From positions 186,001 through 250,000 of the forward strand of contig NZ_JAEMHL010000008.1 in NCBI RefSeq assembly GCF_016458305.1: 64,000 nucleotides of DNA, written 5' to 3'. This DNA is from Geomonas anaerohicana. GTDB taxonomy: Bacteria > Desulfobacterota > Desulfuromonadia > Geobacterales > Geobacteraceae. Below are positions 1-8,937 of the stretch, in pieces; the first letter of the stretch is position 1; each line of letters opens with the position of its first letter. Made by a program: the position numbers and the translations under genes. Below the pieces are notes generated by a model that did no database searches, was not told the origin of the DNA, and worked only from the letters and a program-made list of their open reading frames with translations.

Positions 1-1
1 C

Positions 2-1513
2 TACGTCGACTCCGTCGCGGGCTCCGATAGCAACGCCGGCAGCAGCACCGCTCCGTGGAAAACGGTAACCAAAGTAAACGGCATGTCCTTTTACCCGGGG
101 GACCAGATCCTCTTCAAGTGCGGGGGGAGTTGGGACACCCTGTTGAAGCCTTCATCGGGTACCAGCGGCTCTCCGGTAAGCTACGGGGCCTACGGCACCG
201 GTAACAAGCCGTTGATCCGAGGTTTTTACGCCTCCAGCAAGTCGTACATTACCGCTCAGAACATCGCGTTTCGAAACGGCAGTACGGACAGCCCCGCCAC
301 CATCCTGACCTCGCACCACATCGTGCTCAGGAACTGCGACATCATCGCTGACCCCAGTAACTCGACCTGGGCGGCGCTGTACATGCTGCTGAACTCGCAC
401 CACAACGAGATCAGCGGTTGCAATATCGCACACCTGACCACCAGCAGACAGTCCGATGCAGTCAACCTGAGAAGGAATGCCAACTACAACATCATCAGGA
501 ACAACAATATCGGTGCGGCTACCCACTACTCGCTCTCCCTGGAAGGGTTCGACTCGACCTACCCAACCTACAGCTGCAACTATAACCTCATTCAAGGGAA
601 CACAATCTACAACCCGCAGGGTGCCACAATGGGGCTGCAGTCCGGGTCGAGCAACAACGTGGTGGAGAAAAACACCGTCTACGGCGGCAAGAGCACGAGC
701 TACGATGCCAACCTCCCCCGCACCTTCAAGGCGGTGTCGCAGAACAACATCATCCGCTACAACATCCTGCGGGACAACACGACCAGCACTTCCAGCGGTC
801 TGGGCATGGAGGTCTACGCCTACAACACCGACCCGCCCAACGTCGCCATCGGCAACCGGGTCTACAACAACACGATCACCAACATCACAAAGTACCCCAT
901 CGTCATCGCTACCAACGGCGACAGCGGGGCGACCGCCTACAACAACTACTTCAAGAACAATGCGGTCTATAACAACCTGGACACCTATCAGCTGTGGATC
1001 CAGAAGAACAGCGTCATCTACGACAACTTCTTCTCCAACAACCTGTTCTTCAAAACCGGCACCAGCGCCATCATGAACGTTCAGGGTAAATACGGCACGG
1101 TAGCCGACATCCAGGCGGCCGACCCCACTCACTTCAAGAGCAACCTGCAGACCGCGCCGATGCTGGACTCGACCTACAAGCCGCAGATCGGCTCTCCCTG
1201 CATCGATGCCGGGGACTTCCTGACCAAGGTGACCAGCGCCGGCGGCAGCGGCTCGGTAATCACCGTCGCCGACGACGGCTACTTCTCGGACGGCATGGGG
1301 CTCACCGCGGGCGATACCATCATGGTCGGAAACTACACCGCCACCATCACGGCGATCAACCGCTCCACCCATCAGATCACGTTGAACCAGAGCGTGACCT
1401 TCAAGACCGGCGACGCGGTCAGCATGCCCTACAAAGGGAGCAAGCCCGATATCGGCGCCATCGAGTACCAGCAGGTCGTGGCCCAGCCGCTCAACCTGCA
1501 GTTCACCAACTAG
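2..1513 (+). CDS. Right-handed beta-helix repeat protein (5' end cut by window)
   Basis: The frame is open from base 2, so the protein begins upstream; 503 residues are visible. The first visible residues (YVDSVAGSDSNAGSS followed by PWKTV) are typical of the N-terminal cap of secreted parallel beta-helix proteins. Dense Asn/Thr/Tyr rungs with N-N-x-I repeats follow to about residue 375, as in polysaccharide lyases and carbohydrate esterases of the pectate-lyase-like fold. The C-terminal part ends with a DIGAIEY motif common in this group. It lies next to the EPS operon and faces it, so a role in trimming or binding the polysaccharide is plausible but inferred. No catalytic residues can be assigned. 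An internal ATG at 83 would truncate the N-terminal cap and is not the start. Confidence 0.8.
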   Translation, partial: YVDSVAGSDSNAGSSTAPWKTVTKVNGMSFYPGDQILFKCGGSWDTLLKPSSGTSGSPVSYGAYGTGNKPLIRGFYASSKSYITAQNIAFRNGSTDSPATILTSHHIVLRNCDIIADPSNSTWAALYMLLNSHHNEISGCNIAHLTTSRQSDAVNLRRNANYNIIRNNNIGAATHYSLSLEGFDSTYPTYSCNYNLIQGNTIYNPQGATMGLQSGSSNNVVEKNTVYGGKSTSYDANLPRTFKAVSQNNIIRYNILRDNTTSTSSGLGMEVYAYNTDPPNVAIGNRVYNNTITNITKYPIVIATNGDSGATAYNNYFKNNAVYNNLDTYQLWIQKNSVIYDNFFSNNLFFKTGTSAIMNVQGKYGTVADIQAADPTHFKSNLQTAPMLDSTYKPQIGSPCIDAGDFLTKVTSAGGSGSVITVADDGYFSDGMGLTAGDTIMVGNYTATITAINRSTHQITLNQSVTFKTGDAVSMPYKGSKPDIGAIEYQQVVAQPLNLQFTN

Positions 1514-1541
1514 CGGGTACGGCTCCAGCCGGAACCGACGC

Positions 1542-1581
1542 AAGAAGGGGGCAGCGGCCGATACCGCTGCTCCCTTCTTTT
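1542..1581. terminator. Bidirectional Rho-independent terminator
   Basis: A 16-bp stem (1542-1557 with 1564-1579, one G-T pair) closes a 6-nt loop. It has a T-run on the plus-strand side and A-residues on the other. It sits between two convergent genes and can serve both. Confidence 0.85.
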
Positions 1582-1598
1582 CATTGCGTGCAGCCGGC

Positions 1599-2747
1599 CT
1601 AAGCGGTCAGGTGCGACAATGCGCAGAACATCCAGGCCTGCGACCAGCGGATGTAGGGGATCTTGTTAGTGAATGCCCGGTACTTCTGGTAGTAGAAGTA
1701 TCCCGTCCCGTCCTGCATATGCTCCACGGCCCAGCGGGCGATCTGTTCCGCCAGGGGGAGGCTCTCTTCGCTGTGCGCGGAGAGTTCCAGGCAGGTGAGG
1801 ATGCCCTGGGCGGAGCAGTGGATGTCGATGGGATAGAGAGAGTCGTGATAGTACTTCGGGCAACCGTCATGCAGCCAGAAGTGGTCCAGGTAGTACTGAT
1901 ACCCCTTGCGCAGTTCCTTTTCCCAGGTCTGTTCCTCGGCAAACTGCATCCACCTTTTCAGCGAAACGAGATTGAAGCCGGTGTGAAAACTGTCGATGAA
2001 CTGCTGGAAGGGACTTTCTCCGTAGGCCCAGGAGTAGTCGGGGCGCATCGCCTTCACCGAGTAGCGCATCGCCTTGCGTGACTTCTCCAGGTACACCCGG
2101 TTCCCGGTCAGGCGCGCGACCCGCGCCAGGAGCGCGGCGGATAGCATGTTGACATTGTGCACCCGCGTGGCGTTCCCAGGCATGTACCCAAAGCACATGG
2201 TGGTGCCGTCCTCGAAAAGGACCAGGTGGTCGAGCAGAAAACGACACCCTCCTAAGGCCGCCTCGAGCGCGCTCTCCTCGCCGGTGGCGGCATGAAAATC
2301 AAGCATGGCGTTGGACACGAAAACTGTCGTCACCGCGTTGGGCGTCCCCACCGGGGTAAGGAAGTTGCGCGACTGCCAGTCGAAGTTGTACCCCCAAGAG
2401 ATCCCGGAATAGCCGGAGCAAGTCATACCCAGCAGCAGCCGCACCAACTGCCCGGCCTCCTCAAACCTATCCTTGGCGACCAGGCCGGTTATGAAAAGGG
2501 CCAAGCCCTTGGGGTTGTAGCCTTTCGGGACCCCCGTCACCCCCCGGAGGTTAACGGGACTTCTTTTGAACAGCTGGGTCCAAGCCAGCCGCAGCAACGG
2601 CGACCGGTACAGCAGGGAGTTGTGGAACAGCACTGAGTTGAGTCCGTCAAAATTGTCCCATCCCTGGTAGCCGCAGGCACGGCAATAGCCGTAGAGCCTA
2701 TCGAAGGCATGGTCGAAGCTTTTGGCGGCAGCATCCTCGCGCTTCAT
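1599..2747 (-). CDS. Conserved EPS-cluster protein, probable alpha/alpha six-hairpin fold, function unknown
   Basis: A soluble-looking protein of 382 residues. Helical repeats with Trp/Tyr/His-rich turns (WGYNFDWQSR, YGESPFQQF, HTGFN, YPIDIHCSAQGI) resemble six-hairpin glycosidases and uronyl epimerase/lyase-like proteins. No signal peptide is evident at the chosen start. The ATG at 2747 overlaps the stop of the upstream glycosyltransferase (ATGA) and follows a G-rich ribosome site. The longer frame to 2867 would run deep into that gene and is not favoured. It is the last gene of the EPS operon. An action on the glycan is inferred; the enzymatic activity is unknown. Confidence 0.7.
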   Translation of the reverse strand: MKREDAAAKSFDHAFDRLYGYCRACGYQGWDNFDGLNSVLFHNSLLYRSPLLRLAWTQLFKRSPVNLRGVTGVPKGYNPKGLALFITGLVAKDRFEEAGQLVRLLLGMTCSGYSGISWGYNFDWQSRNFLTPVGTPNAVTTVFVSNAMLDFHAATGEESALEAALGGCRFLLDHLVLFEDGTTMCFGYMPGNATRVHNVNMLSAALLARVARLTGNRVYLEKSRKAMRYSVKAMRPDYSWAYGESPFQQFIDSFHTGFNLVSLKRWMQFAEEQTWEKELRKGYQYYLDHFWLHDGCPKYYHDSLYPIDIHCSAQGILTCLELSAHSEESLPLAEQIARWAVEHMQDGTGYFYYQKYRAFTNKIPYIRWSQAWMFCALSHLTA

Positions 2748-3835
2748 AGCCCCCCCCTTTCCTGGCGCAGCAGGTCGAGGTAGAGCGATTCCAGCCTCCC
2801 GACCACGCTGGTTATGGAGAAGCGCTCGCGCCCGATCACTCTGTTGCGCTGCGACATCTCTAACCAAAGCTCCCGGTCTTCAAGCAAACGTGCGACCCGA
2901 TTGGCAAAATCAGCCGGATCAAGCGAGGGGACCAGGAAGCCGTTTTCGCCGTCGGCTATGATGTCGGCAATACCCGCGACAGGCCGGCTCACGATGGGCA
3001 TCCCCATCCCCATCCCCTCCACCAGGGCGTTAGGCATTCCCTCGCCGTAGTCAGTGGGAAAGAGCATGATACCGCACCGGGACAGCAACCGGTATTTCTC
3101 CTCACCCGCCAGCCAGCCCGTGAATGACACCTGAGCCGTCAGCCCCCGACTTTGCACATAGGCGACCAGGTCCTCACGCAACTCCCCGTCCCCCACCATG
3201 TAAAGTTTCAATCCGGGAAAACGGGGGAGCAGGTATTCCACCACCTGGATCGCGGTGAGCCCTCCCTTGCCGCGGGCAAACCTGGAGAGGTAGACGATGC
3301 AACGTGGATCGTTCGCGGGCTCGCATTCGTGGTGCTCGTAGGTTGTGGTCTCCTGCACGATAGCCTGGGGCGGGACCCCCCATCGAGCCAACTTCTCCCC
3401 GAAACGGCTGCAGAGAACCACCAGGCGGTCTGCGGCAAAGACGCGCCTGAACACCCCCCGCGCGTAGCGGTCGATGACCTCTTCCCACTTAGGCGACCAT
3501 CCTCGGAAGAAAACGATGGTTTTTCTTCCCGTCAGCCTCGCCGCCAGATGATAGACGCCGTCCCGGATCAGGGACTTCGGATCAAGGGACGGGTTCAGCA
3601 CCACCAGGTCATGCTGCGGCAACGTTCGCCGCAGGGCGGCGAGGTCGACCAGCGGCTGCAAGGGCCGCCCTCCCCCACTGGCGGCGGACCGGCTCCCGGT
3701 GTAGAAGAAAGACAGCTGTAGCGCATCGGAGCGGAAGTGCCTGCTAACGAGGGAGTAGTAGTTGGCGACGCCGCCGTTTTGCTCCGGCGGCGGACACATG
3801 ATGAGAACTTGAGGCTTGCGGCTTATTGTGGCCAT
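2744..3835 (-). CDS. Glycosyltransferase family 4 (GT-B fold)
   Basis: 363 residues. The N-terminal Rossmann part contains PEQNGGVANYY, the glycine-rich acceptor-side loop. The C-terminal GT1/GT4 domain has YLSRFARGKGG, the TGWLAGEEKYRLL segment and the donor-binding E-x7-E region (PTDYGEGMPNALVEGMGMGMPIV). It probably transfers a nucleotide-activated hexose to the growing lipid-linked repeat unit on the cytoplasmic face of the inner membrane. The start at 3835 (MATISRKPQ) was chosen because upstream codons lie inside the preceding gene and a GGCGGG-type site precedes it; it overlaps the ATP-grasp gene by 13 bases. Sugar specificity cannot be read from the sequence. Confidence 0.88.
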   Translation of the reverse strand: MATISRKPQVLIMCPPPEQNGGVANYYSLVSRHFRSDALQLSFFYTGSRSAASGGGRPLQPLVDLAALRRTLPQHDLVVLNPSLDPKSLIRDGVYHLAARLTGRKTIVFFRGWSPKWEEVIDRYARGVFRRVFAADRLVVLCSRFGEKLARWGVPPQAIVQETTTYEHHECEPANDPRCIVYLSRFARGKGGLTAIQVVEYLLPRFPGLKLYMVGDGELREDLVAYVQSRGLTAQVSFTGWLAGEEKYRLLSRCGIMLFPTDYGEGMPNALVEGMGMGMPIVSRPVAGIADIIADGENGFLVPSLDPADFANRVARLLEDRELWLEMSQRNRVIGRERFSITSVVGRLESLYLDLLRQERGGL

Positions 3836-4974
3836 AACGCACCCGCCTGATCCCTTTGGTGCAGCGAGTCCAGGACGCACAGAACACGCTGGTTGTACAG
3901 ATAGTTGCCACAGAAGTCACCGGCCTCGAACCTCCAGCCAGCAGGTGGTTCATGAAGCATCCGCCCGGGAATCCCGTCGACCATGCACATCTCGTGGTTG
4001 TTCAAAATTCCGAAGTAGGTATGCAGTTCATTGACCAGAAACCTGCCGTCTTCAGTGATGAAGACATCCAGGCTCAGACTGGTGAACCCACCGGCATCGA
4101 ATACGGCGCGGGCAAAATCCAGCAACCCTGCCGGCGGCATGCCGTATGAGCGCAGGTGTGACCCGCTGTGAAAACGGCCCGACCGGACTTTTTCGAAAGC
4201 AAAATAAGACGGGCCGATGCGCACCACGCGCCACTCCCTGAGGTTCGGGAGGTATTCCTGAAACAGCACGCTGCCGACCTCACGATCGTTGGGGCCGCGC
4301 CTCTCATTTGTGTACCCCTTGCAGAAGCAGCGAGAGATGTGCTTGCAGAGCTGGCTGCGCCGTTCGAAGATGATGACCCCGGAGGCTCCCGAGCCCATGT
4401 TGCTCTTGAAGACCACAGGTAACTTGGTACGGGAGGCGAACTCCAACGCCTGACTGCGATCGTAGAAAACCCAGGTCCTGGGGTGGCTGATACTATTAGC
4501 CTTAAGCCAATAAAAGGTGCGCCTCTTGCTTTCCCACATCCACAATGCGGAATAAGACGGGAAGATCGACATGCCTAGGTCCTCGGAAATGACCCGCACC
4601 CGCTCGTCGTACATCTGCTTCCAGTTGCTGAAGTTAACCGAAGGCAGCACCAGGTAAACGTCGCACCCTGACTGCTGCATTTCTTCCTGCCAGTCCGGCC
4701 CCGTAATATCGAGCACCTGGTAGCGCACTTTAAGCTCGTGGCAGGCCTTTACGTAGTGCCTGTGGCCGTGCCAGAACTCCTTGAGGATTCCCAGAGTATA
4801 GGGGTACGCCGGCTCGTAATCGCACTTAGGACATTCTTCCTCCTGGACCTCTAGCATCCTGCTGCAGGTCCTTAACTCCACAAGGTCCAAATGTTTCTGG
4901 ATGTAACGGCGCAAGGGCCGGAGCATTCGATTTTGTTTCAAAAAAGTCATAACATGGAGGCAGAACCGGTTCAT
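3823..4974 (-). CDS. ATP-grasp domain protein of the EPS operon
   Basis: 383 residues. The central part shows an ATP-grasp fold: a lysine-containing strand (LPVVFKSNMGSGASGV) forming the nucleotide loop, then FQEYLPN, and a C-terminal metal-binding strand with an acidic/Asn pair (LVNELHTYFGI). ATP-grasp enzymes join a carboxylate to an amine or thiol through an acyl-phosphate. An N-terminal basic helix and a CPKC motif near residue 47-50 precede it. It starts 4 bases after capA, with an AGGAGGTG ribosome site inside the end of capA, so the two are translated together. With CapA and the FemAB protein it suggests amide-linked decoration of the polysaccharide (inference). Confidence 0.8.
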   Translation of the reverse strand: MNRFCLHVMTFLKQNRMLRPLRRYIQKHLDLVELRTCSRMLEVQEEECPKCDYEPAYPYTLGILKEFWHGHRHYVKACHELKVRYQVLDITGPDWQEEMQQSGCDVYLVLPSVNFSNWKQMYDERVRVISEDLGMSIFPSYSALWMWESKRRTFYWLKANSISHPRTWVFYDRSQALEFASRTKLPVVFKSNMGSGASGVIIFERRSQLCKHISRCFCKGYTNERRGPNDREVGSVLFQEYLPNLREWRVVRIGPSYFAFEKVRSGRFHSGSHLRSYGMPPAGLLDFARAVFDAGGFTSLSLDVFITEDGRFLVNELHTYFGILNNHEMCMVDGIPGRMLHEPPAGWRFEAGDFCGNYLYNQRVLCVLDSLHQRDQAGALWPQ

Positions 4975-4977
4975 CTT

Positions 4978-6120
4978 TCACCTCCTGACCTCGAGATCGA
5001 TGGCAAGAAGAGTCTCCAGCGCCTCCCTGTGGGAATCGCAGGAGATCAGATGATGCAGGTTCAACAACCTGGTCTTGTCAAAGCACCAGTCGCTGAAACG
5101 CAACCTGCGGTTGAGAAACCTGGCGACCCTGCCATGGCCGTTCAGCGTGCTGTACAAGTCGTACCTTTTTCTTTCGCACAGCTGGTGCCATTGCTCGCGC
5201 ACAAACTCCACATCCTGAACCCGGGCACTTATCTCCCGGACCTCGGCCAGAAACCGCTCGGCCTGAGGCGCCCCCATCCTCCTGGCGCCGGGCAACTGGT
5301 CTGACTGGTGGTACGGGACGAGTTCCACCCTCGCGGGAAGCCCTGCCTCAAGCAGCACCCGGACCAAAAACCCGTGGTAGAAACTGCCGCTGCGATGAGG
5401 GTAGCGGTCGAAAAGCAGGTTGCCCTGACCGTAGACAATGTGACCCTTCTGGTACTTTTCCACCGCTCCCGGACAATGGGAGTGCTGGCAGACCACGATG
5501 TCGGCCCCCTCCTCAACCATGAAGCGACAGGTCTCCTGCAGCATCGGGCTCGGATAGGGGTAGTGCTGGACCCCGGCATGAAGCAACACGATCAGGGAGT
5601 CGAACCAATTGCGGCGAAGACGCAGCGACCTTACGTACTCTGCTAGGTTCAACACGCTCACCCCGCCGGTTTGCACGCCGGCAGTGACGGCCTCGCTTTC
5701 GGCATAGGCCAGCAGCCCGACTCTGACCCCTCCGACTTCGCGAATGATGGGCCGCCTGGCCTCCCGCTCATCGGCACCGACTCCAACGACCGCAATCCCT
5801 GCGCGGGCACAGGCTGATCTAGTACTCAGCAACCCTGCGGCACCGTAGTCGAGGATGTGGTTATTGGCGAGATTGACGACACCTATGTGCGCCTTGCTTA
5901 GGGAGACTATTCCTACCGGCTCAGCCCGTAACGTCGGACCGACCTTGGCAACCGACCGCCCCCCCTCAATCAACGGACACTCAAGATTGACGACGGCAAG
6001 ATCGGCGCGCCGGAACTCGGTGAGTAGGTCGCTGAAAAGGCCGGAGGCATCGCCGCCATGAAATGTACCAGCGTTGCGGTTGATGGGACAGACATCACCG
6101 CCGATGACGATCTCGACCAT
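4978..6120 (-). CDS. CapA family (poly-gamma-glutamate capsule type) metallophosphatase-like protein
   Basis: 380 residues beginning with MVEIVIGGDVCP, the GGDV-type strand of the PGA_cap/CapA family. The family metal-binding motifs follow: NLECPL (residue 45 region), NLANNHILDYG and VVCQHSHCPG, and also LLHAGVQHYPYPS, all characteristic of calcineurin-like CapA proteins. CapA homologues are needed for poly-gamma-glutamate export or anchoring and also occur in many polysaccharide loci where their activity is unknown. No N-terminal membrane segment is visible, unlike Bacillus CapA, so a cytoplasmic location is likely. GGAGGG precedes the ATG by 7 bases. It is coupled to the downstream ATP-grasp gene. 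Confidence 0.87.
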   Translation of the reverse strand: MVEIVIGGDVCPINRNAGTFHGGDASGLFSDLLTEFRRADLAVVNLECPLIEGGRSVAKVGPTLRAEPVGIVSLSKAHIGVVNLANNHILDYGAAGLLSTRSACARAGIAVVGVGADEREARRPIIREVGGVRVGLLAYAESEAVTAGVQTGGVSVLNLAEYVRSLRLRRNWFDSLIVLLHAGVQHYPYPSPMLQETCRFMVEEGADIVVCQHSHCPGAVEKYQKGHIVYGQGNLLFDRYPHRSGSFYHGFLVRVLLEAGLPARVELVPYHQSDQLPGARRMGAPQAERFLAEVREISARVQDVEFVREQWHQLCERKRYDLYSTLNGHGRVARFLNRRLRFSDWCFDKTRLLNLHHLISCDSHREALETLLAIDLEVRR

Positions 6121-6153
6121 GTCGAGGCCCTCCGTACCAGGGGTGGCTGCGTC

Positions 6154-7440
6154 TTACGAGGTGTTGGCATGGGGATTGCCGCGCCGCTCCGCCAAAAAGC
6201 CCAGGCAACGGCCGGCCAGAAGGCACAACAGGTATGAATAAGGGGTAAGCGAGGGGTTGGAATAGGTGCTGAAACCGATACAGGCAAGTCCCCACAAGAG
6301 TAACAGGACCGCCGCAGCATTGATCTCGAGCGATTCCGACCCAAGGCACCTCAGACCCGGCAAAATTATCAATGCTAGGTACGACAGCGCCGTCGGTACC
6401 CCACCGATAAAGGCCATCCACAACACAGCATTATCGAAATATTGGTAATCTTTGCCGTTCCAGTCCCAGGTTCCGTTAGGGCCCCTCCCCAGTACCAGAT
6501 CCGAGAGCGGCACGTCTGCGAAGAAGTCGACGTACTGCCCCGACCGGGTGTCCTGGAGAGCCCTGTCCTGAAAATCCATGAAAGCGCCGACAAGCAAATC
6601 CTGGAGGAAGAATCCCAGCATGGAGAGGGCGACGAGCAGAACGAGCAGGGACTTCAGACGGTGGGCCAAGAAGCTCCTCTCTTTGCCTCCGGCCGGCTTG
6701 TTCAGCCAAAAAAAGGACATCAGAAGGAAGAAGGACATCAGAAACCAGGATCTGGTCTTAGTAAAGACTGCCAGGCAGATGAAAACTACGTAGGGGATGA
6801 AACGCCAGAAGTGGTTCACCTTTTGGTAGCGGGTAAAGCTGAACAGGGTCCAGCCACCGTACCACATCAATAACACCATGTAATAGACCGGTGTAGAAAG
6901 CCAGCGCTGGGTTATGTCACGATGAGTGGTGGCTATCGAAACTGTTGCCAGACAGGCGCTGACCATTGAGGCTCCAAAGACGACCTTATCAACAATGGGC
7001 CAGACCCTCTTGTCCATGCCGGCAAATATTAAGACGGTGGAGAACCAAACAAAGGGCCCTGTGGCACCAAAGGCCTTGAAGCTGGTGTAGTCGGCAACAC
7101 CGTAGGAAGCCAGCGCCCAGAGTATGGCTGTAAGCTGCAAAATCCAAAAAATACACCTCGTGGCTGGATCGAGCCTACGGTACTGCCCCTTGGCGGCAGC
7201 AATGGTGCCTGCGGCAAGGACGCAGAGAAGTCCCAGGCCGTGGGCAAGGTAGTACAGCGCAGATTTCTCTCCGGGGCCGACGACCCCCTCACCAGCGGTC
7301 GTTCCGATGGATTGAGCGGTCACCACCCAAGCCGCCCACGCTCCTAACAGGCCGGCGGCGCTTAACAACGGCACCAACCCAAGGCTGCCGGCCGAACAGG
7401 GTCTCCTTTCACATCGTTGTTCAACGGCTCTGACAAGCAT
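6154..7440 (-). CDS. Polytopic membrane protein, probable O-antigen/EPS polymerase (Wzy-like)
   Basis: 428 residues with about ten hydrophobic segments spread along the chain (for example around residues 20-40, 65-85, 100-115, 130-145, 150-170, 190-210, 215-240, 270-290, 345-365, 375-410). A larger loop near residues 290-345 contains DTRSGQYVDFFADVP and WNGKDYQYFDNAV. Wzy polymerases are poorly conserved; the assignment rests on topology, the periplasmic loop and position directly after the flippase. It would join lipid-linked repeat units in the periplasm. A GAGAGG site precedes the ATG; the flippase stop is 9 bases upstream. Alternative: another membrane EPS protein. Confidence 0.7.
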   Translation of the reverse strand: MLVRAVEQRCERRPCSAGSLGLVPLLSAAGLLGAWAAWVVTAQSIGTTAGEGVVGPGEKSALYYLAHGLGLLCVLAAGTIAAAKGQYRRLDPATRCIFWILQLTAILWALASYGVADYTSFKAFGATGPFVWFSTVLIFAGMDKRVWPIVDKVVFGASMVSACLATVSIATTHRDITQRWLSTPVYYMVLLMWYGGWTLFSFTRYQKVNHFWRFIPYVVFICLAVFTKTRSWFLMSFFLLMSFFWLNKPAGGKERSFLAHRLKSLLVLLVALSMLGFFLQDLLVGAFMDFQDRALQDTRSGQYVDFFADVPLSDLVLGRGPNGTWDWNGKDYQYFDNAVLWMAFIGGVPTALSYLALIILPGLRCLGSESLEINAAAVLLLLWGLACIGFSTYSNPSLTPYSYLLCLLAGRCLGFLAERRGNPHANTS

Positions 7441-7449
7441 GGCATCCTC

Positions 7450-8802
7450 TCAAAGGTCGGCCCTGACAGCCGGTTGGTCCGCCGACCAGGGCTGTCGCAG
7501 ATAGCGGTACAACACCCAGACAAGCAGGATTCCTCCAGCGGAATAGCTGACCAGGTGAGCCAGAGCCAGTCCCCGGGCAGTAGTAGCGCCCCCTGCCATG
7601 CATAGAAGGACTAGGATGCTCCCTCGTAACAGGTCAAGGCCAAGCATTTGTCTGGACTGTTCGGCCGCCCATAGCCCTGCACTGGCAACCGTCCAGACCG
7701 AAGTTGCGACACACAGCACCGCGACGACCCCCAGCACATCGCTTCCGGCTCCAAACCCTTTGCCGTACCAGGACATCAAGATGTCAGGGAACAACATGAG
7801 AAGCGATGCCCCCGCGGCAGTGACCAACAGGCTTATCACGCCCAAACCTACCAAAGCCCTGGTGAAGCCGTGCCGGTTACCTTCTGCCTGCAGGTTGGCC
7901 AAAACAGGTAGAGAGACATGAAAAATACGCGTTGGAAGGAAAGCCAGCACGTTCTGGTATCTGCTGGCAGCGTTGAAGATGGCATACTCCGCCAATCCAT
8001 CCGGGCGGCGGGCAAGGAGAATGCCCACTGCCCAATTCGTGGCGTTCATGGCGATCTCGCTGAGCCAGACCATGGTCGACATTCTGAGGATCGACCGTTC
8101 CCCCCAAGCCTTGCGGTACGTGATCGGGACCCCCAGGCGCTGGCATTCCTTCTGGAGCATGACCTGACCGACCAGGCAGCCGATAATGCTGACAGCAGAA
8201 TAGCCAAGAACGGCCCCGGTGACTCCGCCGTAATGGGAGGTAACCCACACAATCGGCAACAGGACTCCCTGGCAGGAGGTAATGGTAGCGCAACTCCGGA
8301 AAGATTCGAGACCAGCGAGCATGCGAAACTGGATCAGGCTTATGATCTCGAACATCATCCAAACTGAGCTGAGACTCAAATCGCCGGCGATGTCGCGCCC
8401 GGGGAGCAACTTGTCAGCAAGAAGATGTGAGCAACTTACGACAAGCAGGCCTATGGCTAGTGAGACCCCCCCCACAAAGGCAAGGGTGAAGCCAATAATA
8501 CGCCCTGTTCGTTGGGGGTCGGATACCCTGTTGCTGGCGATGTACTTCGCAGTAGAAAGCCCTATCCCTGCCTGTCCAAAACTCGAGATCATCAACACCG
8601 TGCTTTGGATGACAGCCAATTTGCCGAAGTCGGACATCCCGATGACCCGTGCCACTATGATGACAGCCAGGAAGTTGCTTATTTGCCTGAAAAGGGATCC
8701 TGCAGTAACCCAGGACATACCGATGGCCAGTCTCTTTTTCAGCGACTGCGCCGGCAAGTACTTGTCCAGAATTCGGGATAGACTTCCTCGTAGTTGCCAC
8801 AT
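7450..8802 (-). CDS. wzx: Oligosaccharide flippase (Wzx/MATE-like, MOP superfamily)
   Basis: 450 residues with 12-14 predicted membrane segments. The N-terminal region shows the family pattern GMSWVTAGSLFRQISNFL, VIGMSDFGKLAV and FGQAGIGLSTAKYIA. Flippases of this family move undecaprenyl-linked repeat units across the inner membrane for polymerisation. The ATG at 8802 follows an AGAGGT site. The 135-base gap upstream (8803-8937) shows no clear gene or terminator, so transcription probably continues from the DUF354 gene. Confidence 0.88.
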   Translation of the reverse strand: MWQLRGSLSRILDKYLPAQSLKKRLAIGMSWVTAGSLFRQISNFLAVIIVARVIGMSDFGKLAVIQSTVLMISSFGQAGIGLSTAKYIASNRVSDPQRTGRIIGFTLAFVGGVSLAIGLLVVSCSHLLADKLLPGRDIAGDLSLSSVWMMFEIISLIQFRMLAGLESFRSCATITSCQGVLLPIVWVTSHYGGVTGAVLGYSAVSIIGCLVGQVMLQKECQRLGVPITYRKAWGERSILRMSTMVWLSEIAMNATNWAVGILLARRPDGLAEYAIFNAASRYQNVLAFLPTRIFHVSLPVLANLQAEGNRHGFTRALVGLGVISLLVTAAGASLLMLFPDILMSWYGKGFGAGSDVLGVVAVLCVATSVWTVASAGLWAAEQSRQMLGLDLLRGSILVLLCMAGGATTARGLALAHLVSYSAGGILLVWVLYRYLRQPWSADQPAVRADL

Positions 8803-8937
8803 GTCTGACCTCTATCTGGGGTGCTGTATTTGAGGTAGAAGAATAAGATACAACCGAGGATAACCCGATGGATTACCGCACTACAAGGGCTTGATGTGAC
8901 ACGGGGCGACAAAGACAGTTCAACTGCAGGCACAATC

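Noticed and set aside
152-1543. 463-residue minus-strand frame over the beta-helix gene
   Set aside because: Antisense to a repeat protein; Val/Gly/Asp-rich low-complexity translation, and it runs into the terminator.
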